Made by a program: the position numbers and the translations under genes | NCBI RefSeq assembly: GCF_002584535.1 | Contig: NZ_NUOT01000045.1 | Coordinates: 1 to 64,000, forward strand | Length of the DNA stretch: 64,000 nt | Source: Bacillus cereus | Lineage (GTDB): Bacteria; Bacillota; Bacilli; Bacillales; Bacillaceae_G | Reading direction: 5' to 3' | Shown here: positions 35,123-44,045 of the stretch, in pieces | How the letters are laid out: each line of letters begins with the position of its first letter | Numbering within the stretch: position 1 is the first letter of the stretch | The notes under the pieces: model-generated | The model's database searches: none | What the model saw: only the letters and a program-made list of their open reading frames with translations | Told to the model about the DNA's origin: nothing

Positions 35123-35860
35123 TTAATGATGGTCAGCGAAAAGAATAAAAACGGTTATGAGTAAAAATCCACTAATAGACCAAGAAAGGAAGGGGAGAGG
35201 AGAAAGGTGTTTCTTAGCCTTCCATAACATCTCATGTATTGTGACATAACCTAAAGAACCGATTGCACTCCCCATTATCAGCCCTTGTAAGTGAAGTGCT
35301 TTCCCGTGCATCATCACCCCAAAGATTGTACCAGTACCGAGGATAATCGATAATAACAAGATTGTTAATAGAAATGAAATATATTTATGCTGTGTAAATA
35401 GAAAAGGAATGATTAAAGCTAATCCTTCTGGAATATGGTGTGTGACAATCGCAAATAAGAACGGAATTGCAGTTTCGTCATGATTTGTAAAAGCAGCTCC
35501 TAATGCAATACCACTCGGCATATTGTGAATAAAAATAGCGAAGGAGAGAAATAAAAAAGTTTGCCATGCTTGCTGGTCTTTTTTATGTATGATAGGGTGA
35601 TGGCAATAATTATCAAGTAAACTCATAAGTAATATACCAATGGTAATGCCGAGCGTGGGGCCAATGATTTCATAGCTTGAAAAAGTTTCTGGAATGATTT
35701 CTAGCGATAATAACCCAAATAAAATGCCTCCACATAGCGCGTATAAACGATGCATTTTTTCTTCGATAAGTTGACGCGTGGCAAGTCCAACTGCGCCACC
35801 TAATAGTAATCCACCAAACGAAAAAAATGTAACGATCATTGGAAACCATAGTCGCTCCAT
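35123..35860 (-). CDS. ZIP-family divalent metal transporter
   Basis: About 245 residues with eight hydrophobic segments and the two ZIP metal-path motifs: HNMPSGIALG (~122) and HHIPEGLALI (~148), plus a His-rich loop CHHPIIHKKD between segments 3 and 4. Predicted to import Zn2+ or a related metal. Start: ATG 35860 after TGGAGTG; an in-frame ATG at 35890 has no ribosome site. Located behind the pyruvate oxidase promoter on the same strand, but 78 bases separate the genes. Confidence 0.88.
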   Translation of the reverse strand: MERLWFPMIVTFFSFGGLLLGGAVGLATRQLIEEKMHRLYALCGGILFGLLSLEIIPETFSSYEIIGPTLGITIGILLMSLLDNYCHHPIIHKKDQQAWQTFLFLSFAIFIHNMPSGIALGAAFTNHDETAIPFLFAIVTHHIPEGLALIIPFLFTQHKYISFLLTILLLSIILGTGTIFGVMMHGKALHLQGLIMGSAIGSLGYVTIHEMLWKAKKHLSPLPFLSWSISGFLLITVFILFADHH

Positions 35861-36010
35861 ATAATCACACTCCATTTTTCTAGCCTTCATTTTCAGCTTA
35901 CTGTGTGAAAGAAGAGATTAGTCCAACTTATTTGGAAGTAATTTTTTATATAACTTAAATCTGGTAATGATGATGTATGTAATAAAAGGTTAAATTTCTT
36001 TAAGATCAAT

Positions 36011-37267
36011 CTATTTAGTAACATCTGATATCACTGTCAATAAGGCATTGGGTGATTTTTGGGATTGTGAAATGGTGTCATAAAATGCCTTTCGAATAGA
36101 AGTTTCTCTTGGGTCATCAAACATTTGCATACCAACGCGTGTCATTGCATAAGAAAAACCAACTCGATTGATTGGATCTGCGAAACATAAAGAGCCACCC
36201 GCACCTGGATGTCCAAAGCATGAGGAATTTCCATAGTGAGAGCCTGTTTCTAACGGTTTGAAAAAGCCTAATGTAAAAGCGGTGTCTACGGTTTGTACAA
36301 CATCACGCCAACAACCGTTCGTTTGTACAGGTGGTTTCGATAGTTCACTTAAAGTATATGGGCTTAAACCTAATATGGGGCCACCATTAGCAAATTCACT
36401 ATAGATTTTTGCCATATCACGCACTACACCGATGCCATTTCCAGATGGAAATTCTATTTCTCGTAATTCTCTTTTGTTGAAGTTATCATGTGCAAGTAAT
36501 CCTTTTGGATCCACCATGCTACGCTTTGCTAAGGATTTTGGATTCAAAAAAGCCCATAGTAAGCTTTTTGGGAAAGAGCTAAAGCTTTTAAATATGTCAA
36601 AGATAGATTGGATTCCCTTAATAGTCGCTATACGTTCATTTGGCAGTGAAGTGGGTATACCAATATACATTTCTGCTTGTAAAGGCTGTGCAATCTCTTC
36701 ACTAAAAAATTGAGTCAAATTTCTTCCTTTTGGATCTACATGACGAATTAATTCACTTATATACCAACCGATTGTCCATGTATGGTAGCCATGTCTTGTG
36801 CCGGGTTCCCAAGCTGGTTTCATGGTTTCTAAATAAGGAGCAACGTGCTTCGTATCAAAATCACCAAGTGTATATAATGGTAATTTGTTAATACAACATA
36901 ACCCAGCTTGGTGTCCAAGCAACTGCCGGACTGTGATGTTTTCTTTTCCATTTACTCCGAATTCGTTCCAATAAGTAGATACTTTCTCTTCGTAATCGAT
37001 ATAACCTTTTGAATGCGCTAAGGCCAATGCAAGACTAGCAAATCCCTTTGTTGCAGAAAAAATGAGAATTGCTGTATCTTCTTGCCAGCGTTTTTTTGTA
37101 TGATGGTCACGATATCCGCCCCATAGATCAACAACGCACTCATCGTTATAATAGATGCAGCAAGCAGCTCCTAATTCTTCACGGTTTGTAAAATTCTCTA
37201 TAAATGCATGTTTAACTTTTTCAAATCCAGGTTTGACGAAACCGTCAATATGAATGGTTTGTTCCAT
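36011..37267 (-). CDS. serine hydrolase of the beta-lactamase/EstB family
   Basis: 418 residues behind AAGGGG. Class C-type fold: nucleophile motif SATKG (SxxK, ~72), the Tyr motif YHTWTIGWY (~161) and GHPGAGGSLCFADP (HxG, ~355). No signal peptide, so it is probably a cytoplasmic esterase (family VIII) or D-amino-peptidase-like enzyme rather than an antibiotic beta-lactamase. No operon partner. No clear terminator was seen between it and 35860. Confidence 0.85.
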   Translation of the reverse strand: MEQTIHIDGFVKPGFEKVKHAFIENFTNREELGAACCIYYNDECVVDLWGGYRDHHTKKRWQEDTAILIFSATKGFASLALALAHSKGYIDYEEKVSTYWNEFGVNGKENITVRQLLGHQAGLCCINKLPLYTLGDFDTKHVAPYLETMKPAWEPGTRHGYHTWTIGWYISELIRHVDPKGRNLTQFFSEEIAQPLQAEMYIGIPTSLPNERIATIKGIQSIFDIFKSFSSFPKSLLWAFLNPKSLAKRSMVDPKGLLAHDNFNKRELREIEFPSGNGIGVVRDMAKIYSEFANGGPILGLSPYTLSELSKPPVQTNGCWRDVVQTVDTAFTLGFFKPLETGSHYGNSSCFGHPGAGGSLCFADPINRVGFSYAMTRVGMQMFDDPRETSIRKAFYDTISQSQKSPNALLTVISDVTK

Positions 37268-37483
37268 CGTTGTATCCCCTTAGTGTTTAAATTATAATAT
37301 TTTAAAATATTGTTATGTATATTAATACTCCACTAAAATATGTAAATCCTTTTTGTTTAGTGAAGGAAAGGAGATTGATATTAAAGATAGAATATATATT
37401 CAGTTGTGGAGAGAAGGGAAAAGAGTAACCATGCAAAGTAACACATCTTTTTGTAATTAATAAAAAACGCACCTTGTTTATGT

Positions 37484-37735
37484 AGGTTTACAGCTCTTGT
37501 AGTAACAGTTACTTTTGAAATCGTTCAGAATGTGAGACACAAAATGAGAAAAGGTTTAGGTTAAAAGGGGGATTCTGGGAACACTGTAATAACGATAAAA
37601 TCAGTTGATAAAAATGGTAAACTCGACATAGAAATTAAAGCTAACACATTTTCATATTGAAATGCCAAACTCTTTGTTACTGAGAGTGAATCATTATTAA
37701 AATCACTTCTATTATGCTTTTAATAGAAGTTTACT
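37484..37735 (+). pseudogene. unidentified gene fragments in a decayed zone
   Basis: Two coding-like stretches without start codons. One, 37484-37564, reads RFTALVVTVTFEIVQNVRHK and ends MRKGLG. The second, about 37580-37735, reads NTVITIKSVDKNGKLDIEIK, stops in-frame, then continues AKLFVTESESLLKSLL. Both look like pieces of lost small proteins; families unrecognised. The rest of 37268-38343 is AT-rich remnant sequence. Confidence 0.3.
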
Positions 37736-37823
37736 TAAAAGAAAGTATATCGGTAAAAAGATGATGAAATAAGAAAGTGTTAGCCTCATTTTTATTAAAC
37801 AAATAGATGTTTTAGTTGAATAA

Positions 37824-37991
37824 ATCAAAGAAAAAAATCGATTTCTTTCCATAAGTATATTAGGAGAAACAATCGGAACTTGTATCCTTGCATATTACAT
37901 TTTGGATGAGACTATTTCTTTACAACAAGGTATAGGTATTGTACTTATCTTAATTGGTCTAACGTTATTTCTATTACAACCAAAGAAATAA
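37824..37991 (+). pseudogene. EamA/DMT-family transporter, C-terminal fragment
   Basis: Open frame without a start ending at TAA 37989-37991; reads LSISILGETIGTCILAYYIL, then DETISLQQGIGIVLILIGLT and LFLLQPKK. This is the last helix pair of an EamA-type exporter (ILGE..GT.LAY..L.E.....Q.IGI.LIL.G). About 80 percent of the gene is missing. Confidence 0.7.
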
Positions 37992-38078
37992 CGAATCATA
38001 GGATTATGGTCTATTGTTGTTATTGATTACTGAAAAATGTTAAGATTATAAAAATAAATCAAGGGGAGAGTCTAGAAA

Positions 38079-38254
38079 TGATTTATGTGATTAGACATGG
38101 ACAAACAGATATGAGGAAAGAATGAAGACTTCAAGGGAGGCTAGGGTTGCCATTAAATGAATATGGCATAGAGCAAGCAGAGTATTTAAGAGATAGGCTT
38201 AAAAATATAAAGTTTGATTATGTATTTTCCTCATCACAAGAAAGAGAATTCTAG
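38079..38254 (+). pseudogene. histidine phosphatase fragment with internal stop
   Basis: ATG 38079, with AGGGGAG upstream, reads MIYVIRHGQTDMRKE, then TGA, then RLQGRLGLPLNEYGIEQAEY and FDYVFSSSQE before another stop. The RHGQT catalytic motif and the spacing match phosphoglycerate-mutase-like phosphatases, but the second half, including the second His, is absent. A complete relative is encoded at 38946-39521. Confidence 0.8.
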
Positions 38255-38343
38255 ATAAAATATTTCATTTTAATATTCTTTATTTTGTAATTATTTATAA
38301 ACATAAATAATTACTATGCTTTTTTATTAGGAGGGGATTTGTG

Positions 38344-38862
38344 GTGAATATAGTACCAATACAGAAAGATGAAACTCTAATTATAAACATGTCCAAACTG
38401 TACTGCATGGTGCATGAAGGAAAAGATTTTGATGAAATGGTAGAAAGAATTACAAGACATATAGATTATGAAAATTTCAAGGGTATAGTAGCTATAAGTG
38501 ATGAGAATGAAATTATCGGTTTTGTTTATGGATATGAATCTTTAGAAGGGCAGTACTACAATCATTTGTTAAGGGAAGCATTAAGTTCGAAACAGGTGGA
38601 TCGATGGTTACATGATTGTTTTGAATTTGTTGAATTAGCGGTCCATTCCGATTATCGGAAAAAAGGAGTAGGAACTGCATTACATAATAATTTATTAGAT
38701 GGAATATGCAATAAAACTAGTGTTTTGACGACACAGGTAAGTAACAATCATGCTCGTTCGTTATATGAGAAACTAGAATGGAGTAATATAATGGAACCAT
38801 TTCATCCAAGTAAAGATGATGTTCCTTATGTTATAATGGGAAAAGATTTAAGTACTGTATAA
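38344..38862 (+). CDS. GNAT-family N-acetyltransferase
   Basis: About 172 residues; acetyl-CoA site FVELAVHSDYRKKGVGTALHNNLLD (~98-122, R/Q-x-x-G-x-G/A type), then NNHARSLYEKLEW near the end. Target unknown. Two adjacent GTG codons (38341, 38344) follow AGGAGGGG; 38344 has the better spacing. Monocistronic between the decay zone and a bidirectional terminator. Confidence 0.85.
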   Translation: MNIVPIQKDETLIINMSKLYCMVHEGKDFDEMVERITRHIDYENFKGIVAISDENEIIGFVYGYESLEGQYYNHLLREALSSKQVDRWLHDCFEFVELAVHSDYRKKGVGTALHNNLLDGICNKTSVLTTQVSNNHARSLYEKLEWSNIMEPFHPSKDDVPYVIMGKDLSTV

Positions 38863-38895
38863 TAATTGGCATCATATTTAGTAAGCAACTAGAAA

Positions 38896-38937
38896 ATAAA
38901 AAAGAAGACCTGTTGCTAAAGTCTTCTTTTTTAAATA
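38896..38937. terminator. bidirectional terminator
   Basis: AAAAAAGAAGAC ... GTCTTCTTTTTT between two converging genes. Confidence 0.85.
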
Positions 38938-38945
38938 TTAAACAT

Positions 38946-39521
38946 TTAATCTAAATGCACCGTGCAATTATATAATTCTGAATCCCAGCCATTTTCTAGC
39001 TTTTTAATTTTAGTTATGGATGTATTTTTTGGAGAATCTGTCGTGCTCAAATGAGGTACTAATTCTTTAAGAAGATGCTTAATGTATGAGCCATGACTAA
39101 CGATTAAGATGTTTTTGTTAGGGTGTTTATATGTAATGTCTTCAATAAACGGTAAAGCTCTCGCTTTAACACTGTCAGCACTTTCAATTCCTAAATCGAG
39201 TTCTCTCCAGCTCTTTCCCCATTTCGAAATTCGCTCTTCTTCAGTTGTTCCTTCGATTTCTCCACCGCCCACTTCACGAAGTCTAGGGTCTAAATGGATT
39301 TCTATATTTTTAATGCTTTTTCCTATTGGTTCGGCAGTTTGCTTTGCTCTTAGTAAATCACTAGAATAGATTAAATCCCAATTTTCTGTAGCTAAACGTT
39401 CTGCTAGTTTATAAGCATCAGAGAGTCCGTCTTGATCAAGTGGGATATTTGAATTACCTTGAGCTCTCCCTTCTTTATTCCAGTGTGTGCTGCCGTGCCG
39501 AATGATTCCTAGTGTTGTCAT
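38946..39521 (-). CDS. histidine phosphatase family protein
   Basis: 191 residues of the phosphoglycerate-mutase-like branch 1: catalytic LGIIRHGSTHWNKEGRAQG (~4-22), YSSDLLRAKQTAEPI (~53), LREVGGGEIEG (~81) and the second His in ILIVSHGSYIKHLL (~139). Probably a small-molecule phosphatase; bacterial relatives act on phosphoglycerate, alpha-ribazole-phosphate or sugar phosphates. ATG 39521 follows AAGGGGGATAC. Monocistronic. Confidence 0.9.
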   Translation of the reverse strand: MTTLGIIRHGSTHWNKEGRAQGNSNIPLDQDGLSDAYKLAERLATENWDLIYSSDLLRAKQTAEPIGKSIKNIEIHLDPRLREVGGGEIEGTTEEERISKWGKSWRELDLGIESADSVKARALPFIEDITYKHPNKNILIVSHGSYIKHLLKELVPHLSTTDSPKNTSITKIKKLENGWDSELYNCTVHLD

Positions 39522-39698
39522 TTTGTATCCCCCTTACAATAATAGATTTACCTTGGTAATTATATAATAATTCTGAAAAAAAGTTCAACAGATTGTAAAT
39601 AAATATGGACATGTGAGAGCGGAAGGAGTAGCGTTTTCTTTTTACAGGATGTTTCCTTATTTTTTAGCCTAGATTTTAGAAAATGAAGGGAGATACAG

Positions 39699-39950
39699 AT
39701 GAAAGAAAAATGCGAAGGTATTGTGGAATGGTTTAAACAAGATGAAGGCTATGGGAGTATTTTAATAGATGGAAAAGAGGATAGTCACGCTTTTGTACAC
39801 TTTAGCTTAATCGCACCTGATTCAAGCAGGTTTCCAGATGGTTTTAGATACCTTTTACAAGGGCAGAGAGTTTCATTTCATTTAATTGAAATGCCAAAGT
39901 TAAATGAACAATCAAAAACTGCTAGAAATGTTGTAATTCTATCAAATTAA
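39699..39950 (+). CDS. divergent cold-shock-domain protein (83 aa)
   Basis: 83 residues behind AAGGGAG. The start CEGIVEWFKQDEGYGSILID corresponds to the cold-shock [15 protein letters not shown] strand pair (RNP1 FGF replaced by YGSI), and HAFVHFSLI corresponds to VFVHFSAI (RNP2); the C-terminal half (GQRVSFHLIEMPKLNEQSK) keeps the VSF strand. An insertion of about 12 residues lies in the middle loop. It may bind single-stranded RNA or DNA; loss of one RNP1 aromatic suggests altered binding. A canonical cold-shock protein is encoded at 44095-44298. Confidence 0.75.
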   Translation: MKEKCEGIVEWFKQDEGYGSILIDGKEDSHAFVHFSLIAPDSSRFPDGFRYLLQGQRVSFHLIEMPKLNEQSKTARNVVILSN

Positions 39951-40019
39951 CCATGTTCAAGTAGGATTTTTTTGTATTATAAAGAATCTTTACTGTATGG
40001 ATTGGAAGGGGAGAATAAG

Positions 40020-40529
40020 ATGGAAGTTATAATTCGTGCAGTAGAGATACAAGATGCTAAAGCAATTCATCGTATATGCATCCAAAATGATGTTTTACCT
40101 TATATGGTTTTCTTACCTAGTATGCGAATAGATGCGATGGAAAATAGAATTCGAAATTTAGCGCCGAATCAATTTGAATTTGTTGCAGAATATGACAGGC
40201 AAGTAGTAGGATTTGTTGGTTTAACGCAAGGACAAGGAAGAAGGTCACATTCGGGAGATTTATTTATCGGTGTAGACAGTGGATATCATAATAAAGGTAT
40301 TGGAAAAGCTTTATTAACAAAAATGCTGGATCTTGCAGATAATTGGTTAATGCTAGAGAGAGTAGAACTTGGTGTTTTGGAAATAAATCCTGGTGCAAAA
40401 GCACTATATGAAAAGTTTGGGTTTAAAGATGAAGGTATAAAAAAGGGGAGTTTAAAATCTCACGGTAAGTTCATTGATGAACTCATGATGAGTCGTTTTC
40501 GGCCAAATGGTTTAATTGCACATACGTAA
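40020..40529 (+). CDS. GNAT-family N-acetyltransferase
   Basis: 169 residues: IIRAVEIQDAKAIHRI at the start, DLFIGVDSGYHNKGIGKALLTKMLDLA (~82-108) as the acetyl-CoA loop and LEINPGAKALYEKFGF (~122) near the end, as in RimI/PhnO-like enzymes. Start: ATG 40020 follows GGGGAG; a longer ATG frame from 39972 lacks a ribosome site. Substrate unknown. Confidence 0.88.
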   Translation: MEVIIRAVEIQDAKAIHRICIQNDVLPYMVFLPSMRIDAMENRIRNLAPNQFEFVAEYDRQVVGFVGLTQGQGRRSHSGDLFIGVDSGYHNKGIGKALLTKMLDLADNWLMLERVELGVLEINPGAKALYEKFGFKDEGIKKGSLKSHGKFIDELMMSRFRPNGLIAHT

Positions 40530-40575
40530 AGATTGGATAATTACAAGGAATTTACAAAAAGATGTATAAAGGACA

Positions 40576-40609
40576 TAAAGCATGATATAAGATGGTCATG
40601 CTTTTTTGT
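40576..40609 (+). terminator. terminator of the acetyltransferase gene
   Basis: AAAGCATGA-tataagatgg-TCATGCTTTTTT. Confidence 0.85.
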
Positions 40610-40797
40610 TGCGGTGAGATTGTTAAGTAGGATATGTTGGTTGTGCGATGAAGTGTAATTTTTATTTTGACATAGTATATAGTTCCACTCATTTGTTTTT
40701 AAGATGTCATATTGAATTGAAAATGAAGCTTTTACTTATTATGTGAATACTCTATACTAGAGTACATACATTTTAAATTGGAGCGATTAAATACGAT

Positions 40798-40947
40798 ATG
40801 GAGCTGAGGAACTTAGAGCAAATCATTGAAATGAAAAAAGAAGAACTATTTACGCTAGTATCTAATTATGGATTTCAACATGAAGAAGTACTTACAGTAA
40901 GTCAAGAACTAGATAAATTAATTAACTATATAATGTTATTAAAATAA
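40798..40947 (+). CDS. Spo0E-like small regulatory phosphatase (49 aa)
   Basis: A short ORF (49 residues) carrying the Spo0E family signature SQELDKLI near its end, in the expected two-helix layout (LRNLEQIIEMKKEELFTLV then EEVLTVSQELDKLINYIM). Such proteins dephosphorylate Spo0A-P and delay sporulation. ATG 40798; GGAG lies 14 bases upstream, a rather long spacing. A TATACT box near 40752 may be its -10. Monocistronic; B. cereus-group genomes carry several of these peptides. Confidence 0.85.
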   Translation: MELRNLEQIIEMKKEELFTLVSNYGFQHEEVLTVSQELDKLINYIMLLK

Positions 40948-41298
40948 GAAGCTATTATAATTTGTAGTGAATGCCATTTTTCGTAATATAACATCAACGT
41001 TCTGAACCTCATAATACACAAAGAATATAGAATTACATTCATTTTCTCGTATGGATAACACTTGAAAAAAGATGAGTATCTTTTAACAATTCCTTATGAA
41101 TTGATTCCCTAGACAACTATAAATATTAAAATAAAGAAAATTTCAATATTTAAACAATTAAATGTTAGACATGTTAAAAGTATATGTGGAAATAATATGT
41201 ACATTTTAAGAACTTTATTAGCTGCTAGTCGAGAAAGTGAATTTTTGGTTATAATAATAAAGGAATTTATTATCGTATCGGTTAGGAGCGCAGCAAGT
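40948..41298. other. intergenic stretch before the coproporphyrinogen oxidase gene
   Basis: AT-rich, no convincing gene. A TATAAT at 41250-41255 could be the -10 of the following gene, but the -35 is weak. A short plus-strand frame from 41197 is just the in-frame extension of the next gene. Confidence 0.5.
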
Positions 41299-42699
41299 AT
41301 GAAAACAGTTGTTGTCATAGGTGGAGGGATTACAGGTCTTTCTACGATGTATTACTTAGAAAAACTAAAAAAGGATTACAATATAGATTTAGAATTAATC
41401 CTTGTAGAAAAAAATGAATATTTAGGCGGGAAAATTCACAGTGTGAAAGAAAAAGATTTTATTATAGAAGCAGGGGCTGATTCAATCGTTGCTCGAAACG
41501 AAAATGTTTTGCCCTTTGTAAAAGAGTTGCATTTGGAAGAGGAATTGGTATACAACGAAACGGGTATTTCTTATATTTACTCAAATGATATGTTACATCC
41601 GATTCCTGCTGACACAGTATTTGGTATACCAATGAGTGTAGAGTCGCTATTTAGTAGTACGTTAGTTTCAACGAAAGGCAAAATCATTGCACTGAAAGAC
41701 TTTATTACAAAGAACAAAGGTTTTACGAAAGATACCTCACTTGCTGTATTTTTAGAAAGTTTTTTAGGGAAAGAGTTGGTTGAGAAACAAATTTCTCCAG
41801 TTCTTTCGGGAGTCTATTCCGGTAAATTGAACGAGCTTACAATGGCATCTACATTACCATATTTACTTGATTACAAAAATACATATGGCAGTATTATGAA
41901 AGGGTTTGAAGTAAATAAAAAACAATTTCAGGCTGCTGGGAATAAGAAGTTTTTATCTTTTAAAAAGGGTCTTTCTACGATTATTAATCGTTTAGAAGAA
42001 AAATTGACTGGGACAGACATACGAAAAGGAGTAACAACGACGAATGTAAAAAGAGTCGACGACGGATATGAAGTTTCTTTTTTGAATCAAGAGACAATAA
42101 AAGCGGATTACGTTGTTTTAGCTGCTCCACATGATGTTGCACAAACAGTATTAAGTTCTAATGAATTAGATGATGATTTCAATAAGCTGAAAAATTCCTC
42201 TCTTATTAGCATTTATTTAGGGTTTGAAATACCTGACGAACAATTACCTGCAGATGGTACGGGTTTCATTGTTTCAGAAAATAGTGATTTACATTGTGAT
42301 GCATGTACATGGACGAGTAGGAAATGGAAGCATACATCAGATAAACAAAAATTATTGGTAAGAATGTTTTATAAAAGTTCCAATCCTGCTTATGAAAAAA
42401 TGAAACAAAAAAGTAAGGAAGAATTGGTCCAAGTTGCTTTATCTGACATTGAGAAAAGCCTTGGGATTCAAGGGAAACCGCAAACTGTTGAAGTTACGGG
42501 CTGGAAAGATTTAATGCCAAATTATCATTTAGAACATAATCACGCAGTTCAATCTTTAAATAAGAAATTATCAGCTGCTTTTCCAAATATGTATCTAGCT
42601 GGGGCTTCATACTATGGCGTAGGTATTGGAGCTTGTATAGGAAATGGAAAGAAAACAGCAGAGAAGATTATGAACGCATTGAATAACCGTACTGAGTAA
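41299..42699 (+). CDS. coproporphyrinogen III oxidase (HemY/CgoX-type)
   Basis: FAD enzyme of Gram-positive heme synthesis that oxidises coproporphyrinogen III (formerly called protoporphyrinogen oxidase HemY). 466 residues: dinucleotide motif VVVIGGGITGLSTMYYLE (~4-21), KNEYLGGKIHS, EAGADSIVARNENVLPFVKEL, ISPVLSGVYSGKLNELTM and a C-terminal NMYLAGASYYGVGIGACIGNGKK FAD motif. Start: ATG 41299 after AGGAG. No other hem gene is nearby, so it is probably a second copy apart from the main hem cluster. Confidence 0.88.
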   Translation: MKTVVVIGGGITGLSTMYYLEKLKKDYNIDLELILVEKNEYLGGKIHSVKEKDFIIEAGADSIVARNENVLPFVKELHLEEELVYNETGISYIYSNDMLHPIPADTVFGIPMSVESLFSSTLVSTKGKIIALKDFITKNKGFTKDTSLAVFLESFLGKELVEKQISPVLSGVYSGKLNELTMASTLPYLLDYKNTYGSIMKGFEVNKKQFQAAGNKKFLSFKKGLSTIINRLEEKLTGTDIRKGVTTTNVKRVDDGYEVSFLNQETIKADYVVLAAPHDVAQTVLSSNELDDDFNKLKNSSLISIYLGFEIPDEQLPADGTGFIVSENSDLHCDACTWTSRKWKHTSDKQKLLVRMFYKSSNPAYEKMKQKSKEELVQVALSDIEKSLGIQGKPQTVEVTGWKDLMPNYHLEHNHAVQSLNKKLSAAFPNMYLAGASYYGVGIGACIGNGKKTAEKIMNALNNRTE

Positions 42700-42717
42700 T
42701 GTAACCTTTAATATTTT

Positions 42718-42760
42718 TTGACAAAATCCCCTTCTAGTAAAAGAAAGGGGATTTTGTCTG
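42718..42760 (+). terminator. terminator of the cgoX-type gene
   Basis: GACAAAATCCCCTT ... AAGGGGATTTTGTC, long near-perfect stem ending in T-rich sequence. Confidence 0.85.
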
Positions 42761-43145
42761 TTGTTACTAAAAATTGTACATATCGTTTACTATTTAACTT
42801 TGATTAGAGTGTCTGCACGTGTAGTTTCACTGTCTGTAACTATTTTTTAATAGTCTAAATCATTTTTTAAATCAAATACCTATAGCATGAAGACAGAAAA
42901 ATCATCAAAAAGGGAAATGGATAGTTTGAAATATTTATATAATATTTTTATTTGTAAGCAAAATTCAATTATGTTAAAATGTCTGAAAGATAAAAATTCT
43001 GATTATTATTGTGTTAGGTTTAAAACGAATGAAATATTGTGTATAAACCGAATAAATTAAGAAAATCATTAAGGAGCCTGATTCATGTATTTTGAAAACA
43101 GGTTTTTTTATTTATGGTGAATTTTCCAGTAAGAGAAGATTTTTC
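42761..43145. other. intergenic stretch, no gene seen
   Basis: About 385 AT-rich bases; no start-plus-ribosome-site combination and no strong hairpin found, apart from the promoter at its right end. Confidence 0.5.
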
Positions 43146-43154
43146 TGATATAAT
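43146..43154 (+). promoter_or_regulatory. extended -10 promoter of the RimJ/L-type gene
   Basis: TGATATAAT (TGnTATAAT), 29 bases before the ATG at 43184. The -35 region is not obvious, as allowed for extended -10 promoters. Confidence 0.55.
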
Positions 43155-43183
43155 AAACGAGTAGAAAGAAGAGGAGGGTTTTA

Positions 43184-43738
43184 ATGACATTTCCTGTTTT
43201 AGAAACAGAACGATTACGTTTAGTTGAAATTGATCAATCTTATTGTCAAAAAATATATGAAATCTTTTCGCTTGAAGAAGTAACGCGTTATTATGGAATG
43301 AATTCTTTTACAGAATTTGGACAGGCTTCACGTATGATTGAGTCTTTTTCAAAAAATTATTTTGAAAAACGTGCAATTCGCTGGGGAATTGTATTGAAAG
43401 AAACAGGTACGCTAATTGGTACAATTGGATTGAATAATTTACAACTTTGGAGTAAACGTTCTGAGATTGGATATGATTTACATCCTTCTCATTGGGGAAA
43501 GGGCTACGCATCAGAAGCTGCTAGAAAAATCATTACTTATAGTTTTCAGGAATTAGATTTATTTAGAATTGGAGCAATTACATATCCTGAAAATGTCATC
43601 TCATGTAAGATGCTATCCAAAATAGGATTTCAGAAAGAAGGAATACTGCGCGGATATATTCAACAAGGAGAAAAACAACATGATGCGTGTATCTATTCTA
43701 TAATACGAACGGATTTGGAAAGGAACCATGATATATAA
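43184..43738 (+). CDS. GNAT N-acetyltransferase (RimJ/RimL type)
   Basis: 184 residues behind GAGGAGGG: FPVLETERLRLVEI start, IGYDLHPSHWGKGYASEAARKII (~86-108) acetyl-CoA motif and NVISCKMLSKIGFQKEGILRGYI end, typical of the RimJ/RimL group that acetylates protein N-termini or small amines. Substrate unknown. Terminator overlaps its 3' end. Confidence 0.9.
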   Translation: MTFPVLETERLRLVEIDQSYCQKIYEIFSLEEVTRYYGMNSFTEFGQASRMIESFSKNYFEKRAIRWGIVLKETGTLIGTIGLNNLQLWSKRSEIGYDLHPSHWGKGYASEAARKIITYSFQELDLFRIGAITYPENVISCKMLSKIGFQKEGILRGYIQQGEKQHDACIYSIIRTDLERNHDI

Positions 43739-43756
43739 TATGCATGGTTTTTTTCG
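43721..43756 (+). terminator. terminator overlapping the end of the RimJ/L-type gene
   Basis: AACCATG-atatataatatg-CATGGTTTTTTTT; the left arm lies within the last codons. Confidence 0.8.
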
Positions 43757-43780
43757 CATTAGTTATGGAAAGGAATAATA

Positions 43781-43813
43781 AAAATCCCTCTCATCCAAAG
43801 ATAAGAGGGATAT
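43781..43813 (-). terminator. terminator of the YdjO-like gene
   Basis: Minus strand ATCCCTCT ... AGAGGGATTTTTATT, 8 bases past the stop. Confidence 0.82.
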
Positions 43814-43820
43814 GAAACCA

Positions 43821-44006
43821 TTAACCTAATTTAGGCAATAAACGTTCTCCGCTTTTCATGTTACTTTTACATAAAGGGCATTTTGGCTCTTCTTCAAATG
43901 AAAAGTTCTTTCTCATCCATCCTAAACAATCCTCTGATTCGCATTCCCAAACAGGGGTTTGTTCTGGTGGTACTTCGGCTACATCGTTCTTTCGATTGCG
44001 ATACAT
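43821..44006 (-). CDS. YdjO-family cold-inducible zinc-ribbon-like protein
   Basis: 61 residues: VWECESEDCLGWMRKNFSFEEEPKCPLCKS, with two Cys pairs (C-x4-C and C-x2-C) that could bind Zn, as in B. subtilis YdjO, a cold-inducible protein of unknown role. ATG 44006 follows AGGAGTGG. It lies 88 bases downstream of a cold-shock gene on the same strand, although a terminator separates them, an arrangement that supports a cold-stress role. Confidence 0.85.
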   Translation of the reverse strand: MYRNRKNDVAEVPPEQTPVWECESEDCLGWMRKNFSFEEEPKCPLCKSNMKSGERLLPKLG

Positions 44007-44045
44007 GTGACCACTCCTTTTATGTAAAAATTTTTAATTATATAT

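Noticed and set aside
42825-42845. ACTGTCT match near 42830 as a further sigma-54 enhancer
   Set aside because: Single half-site, no dyad and no -24/-12 promoter nearby; likely chance.
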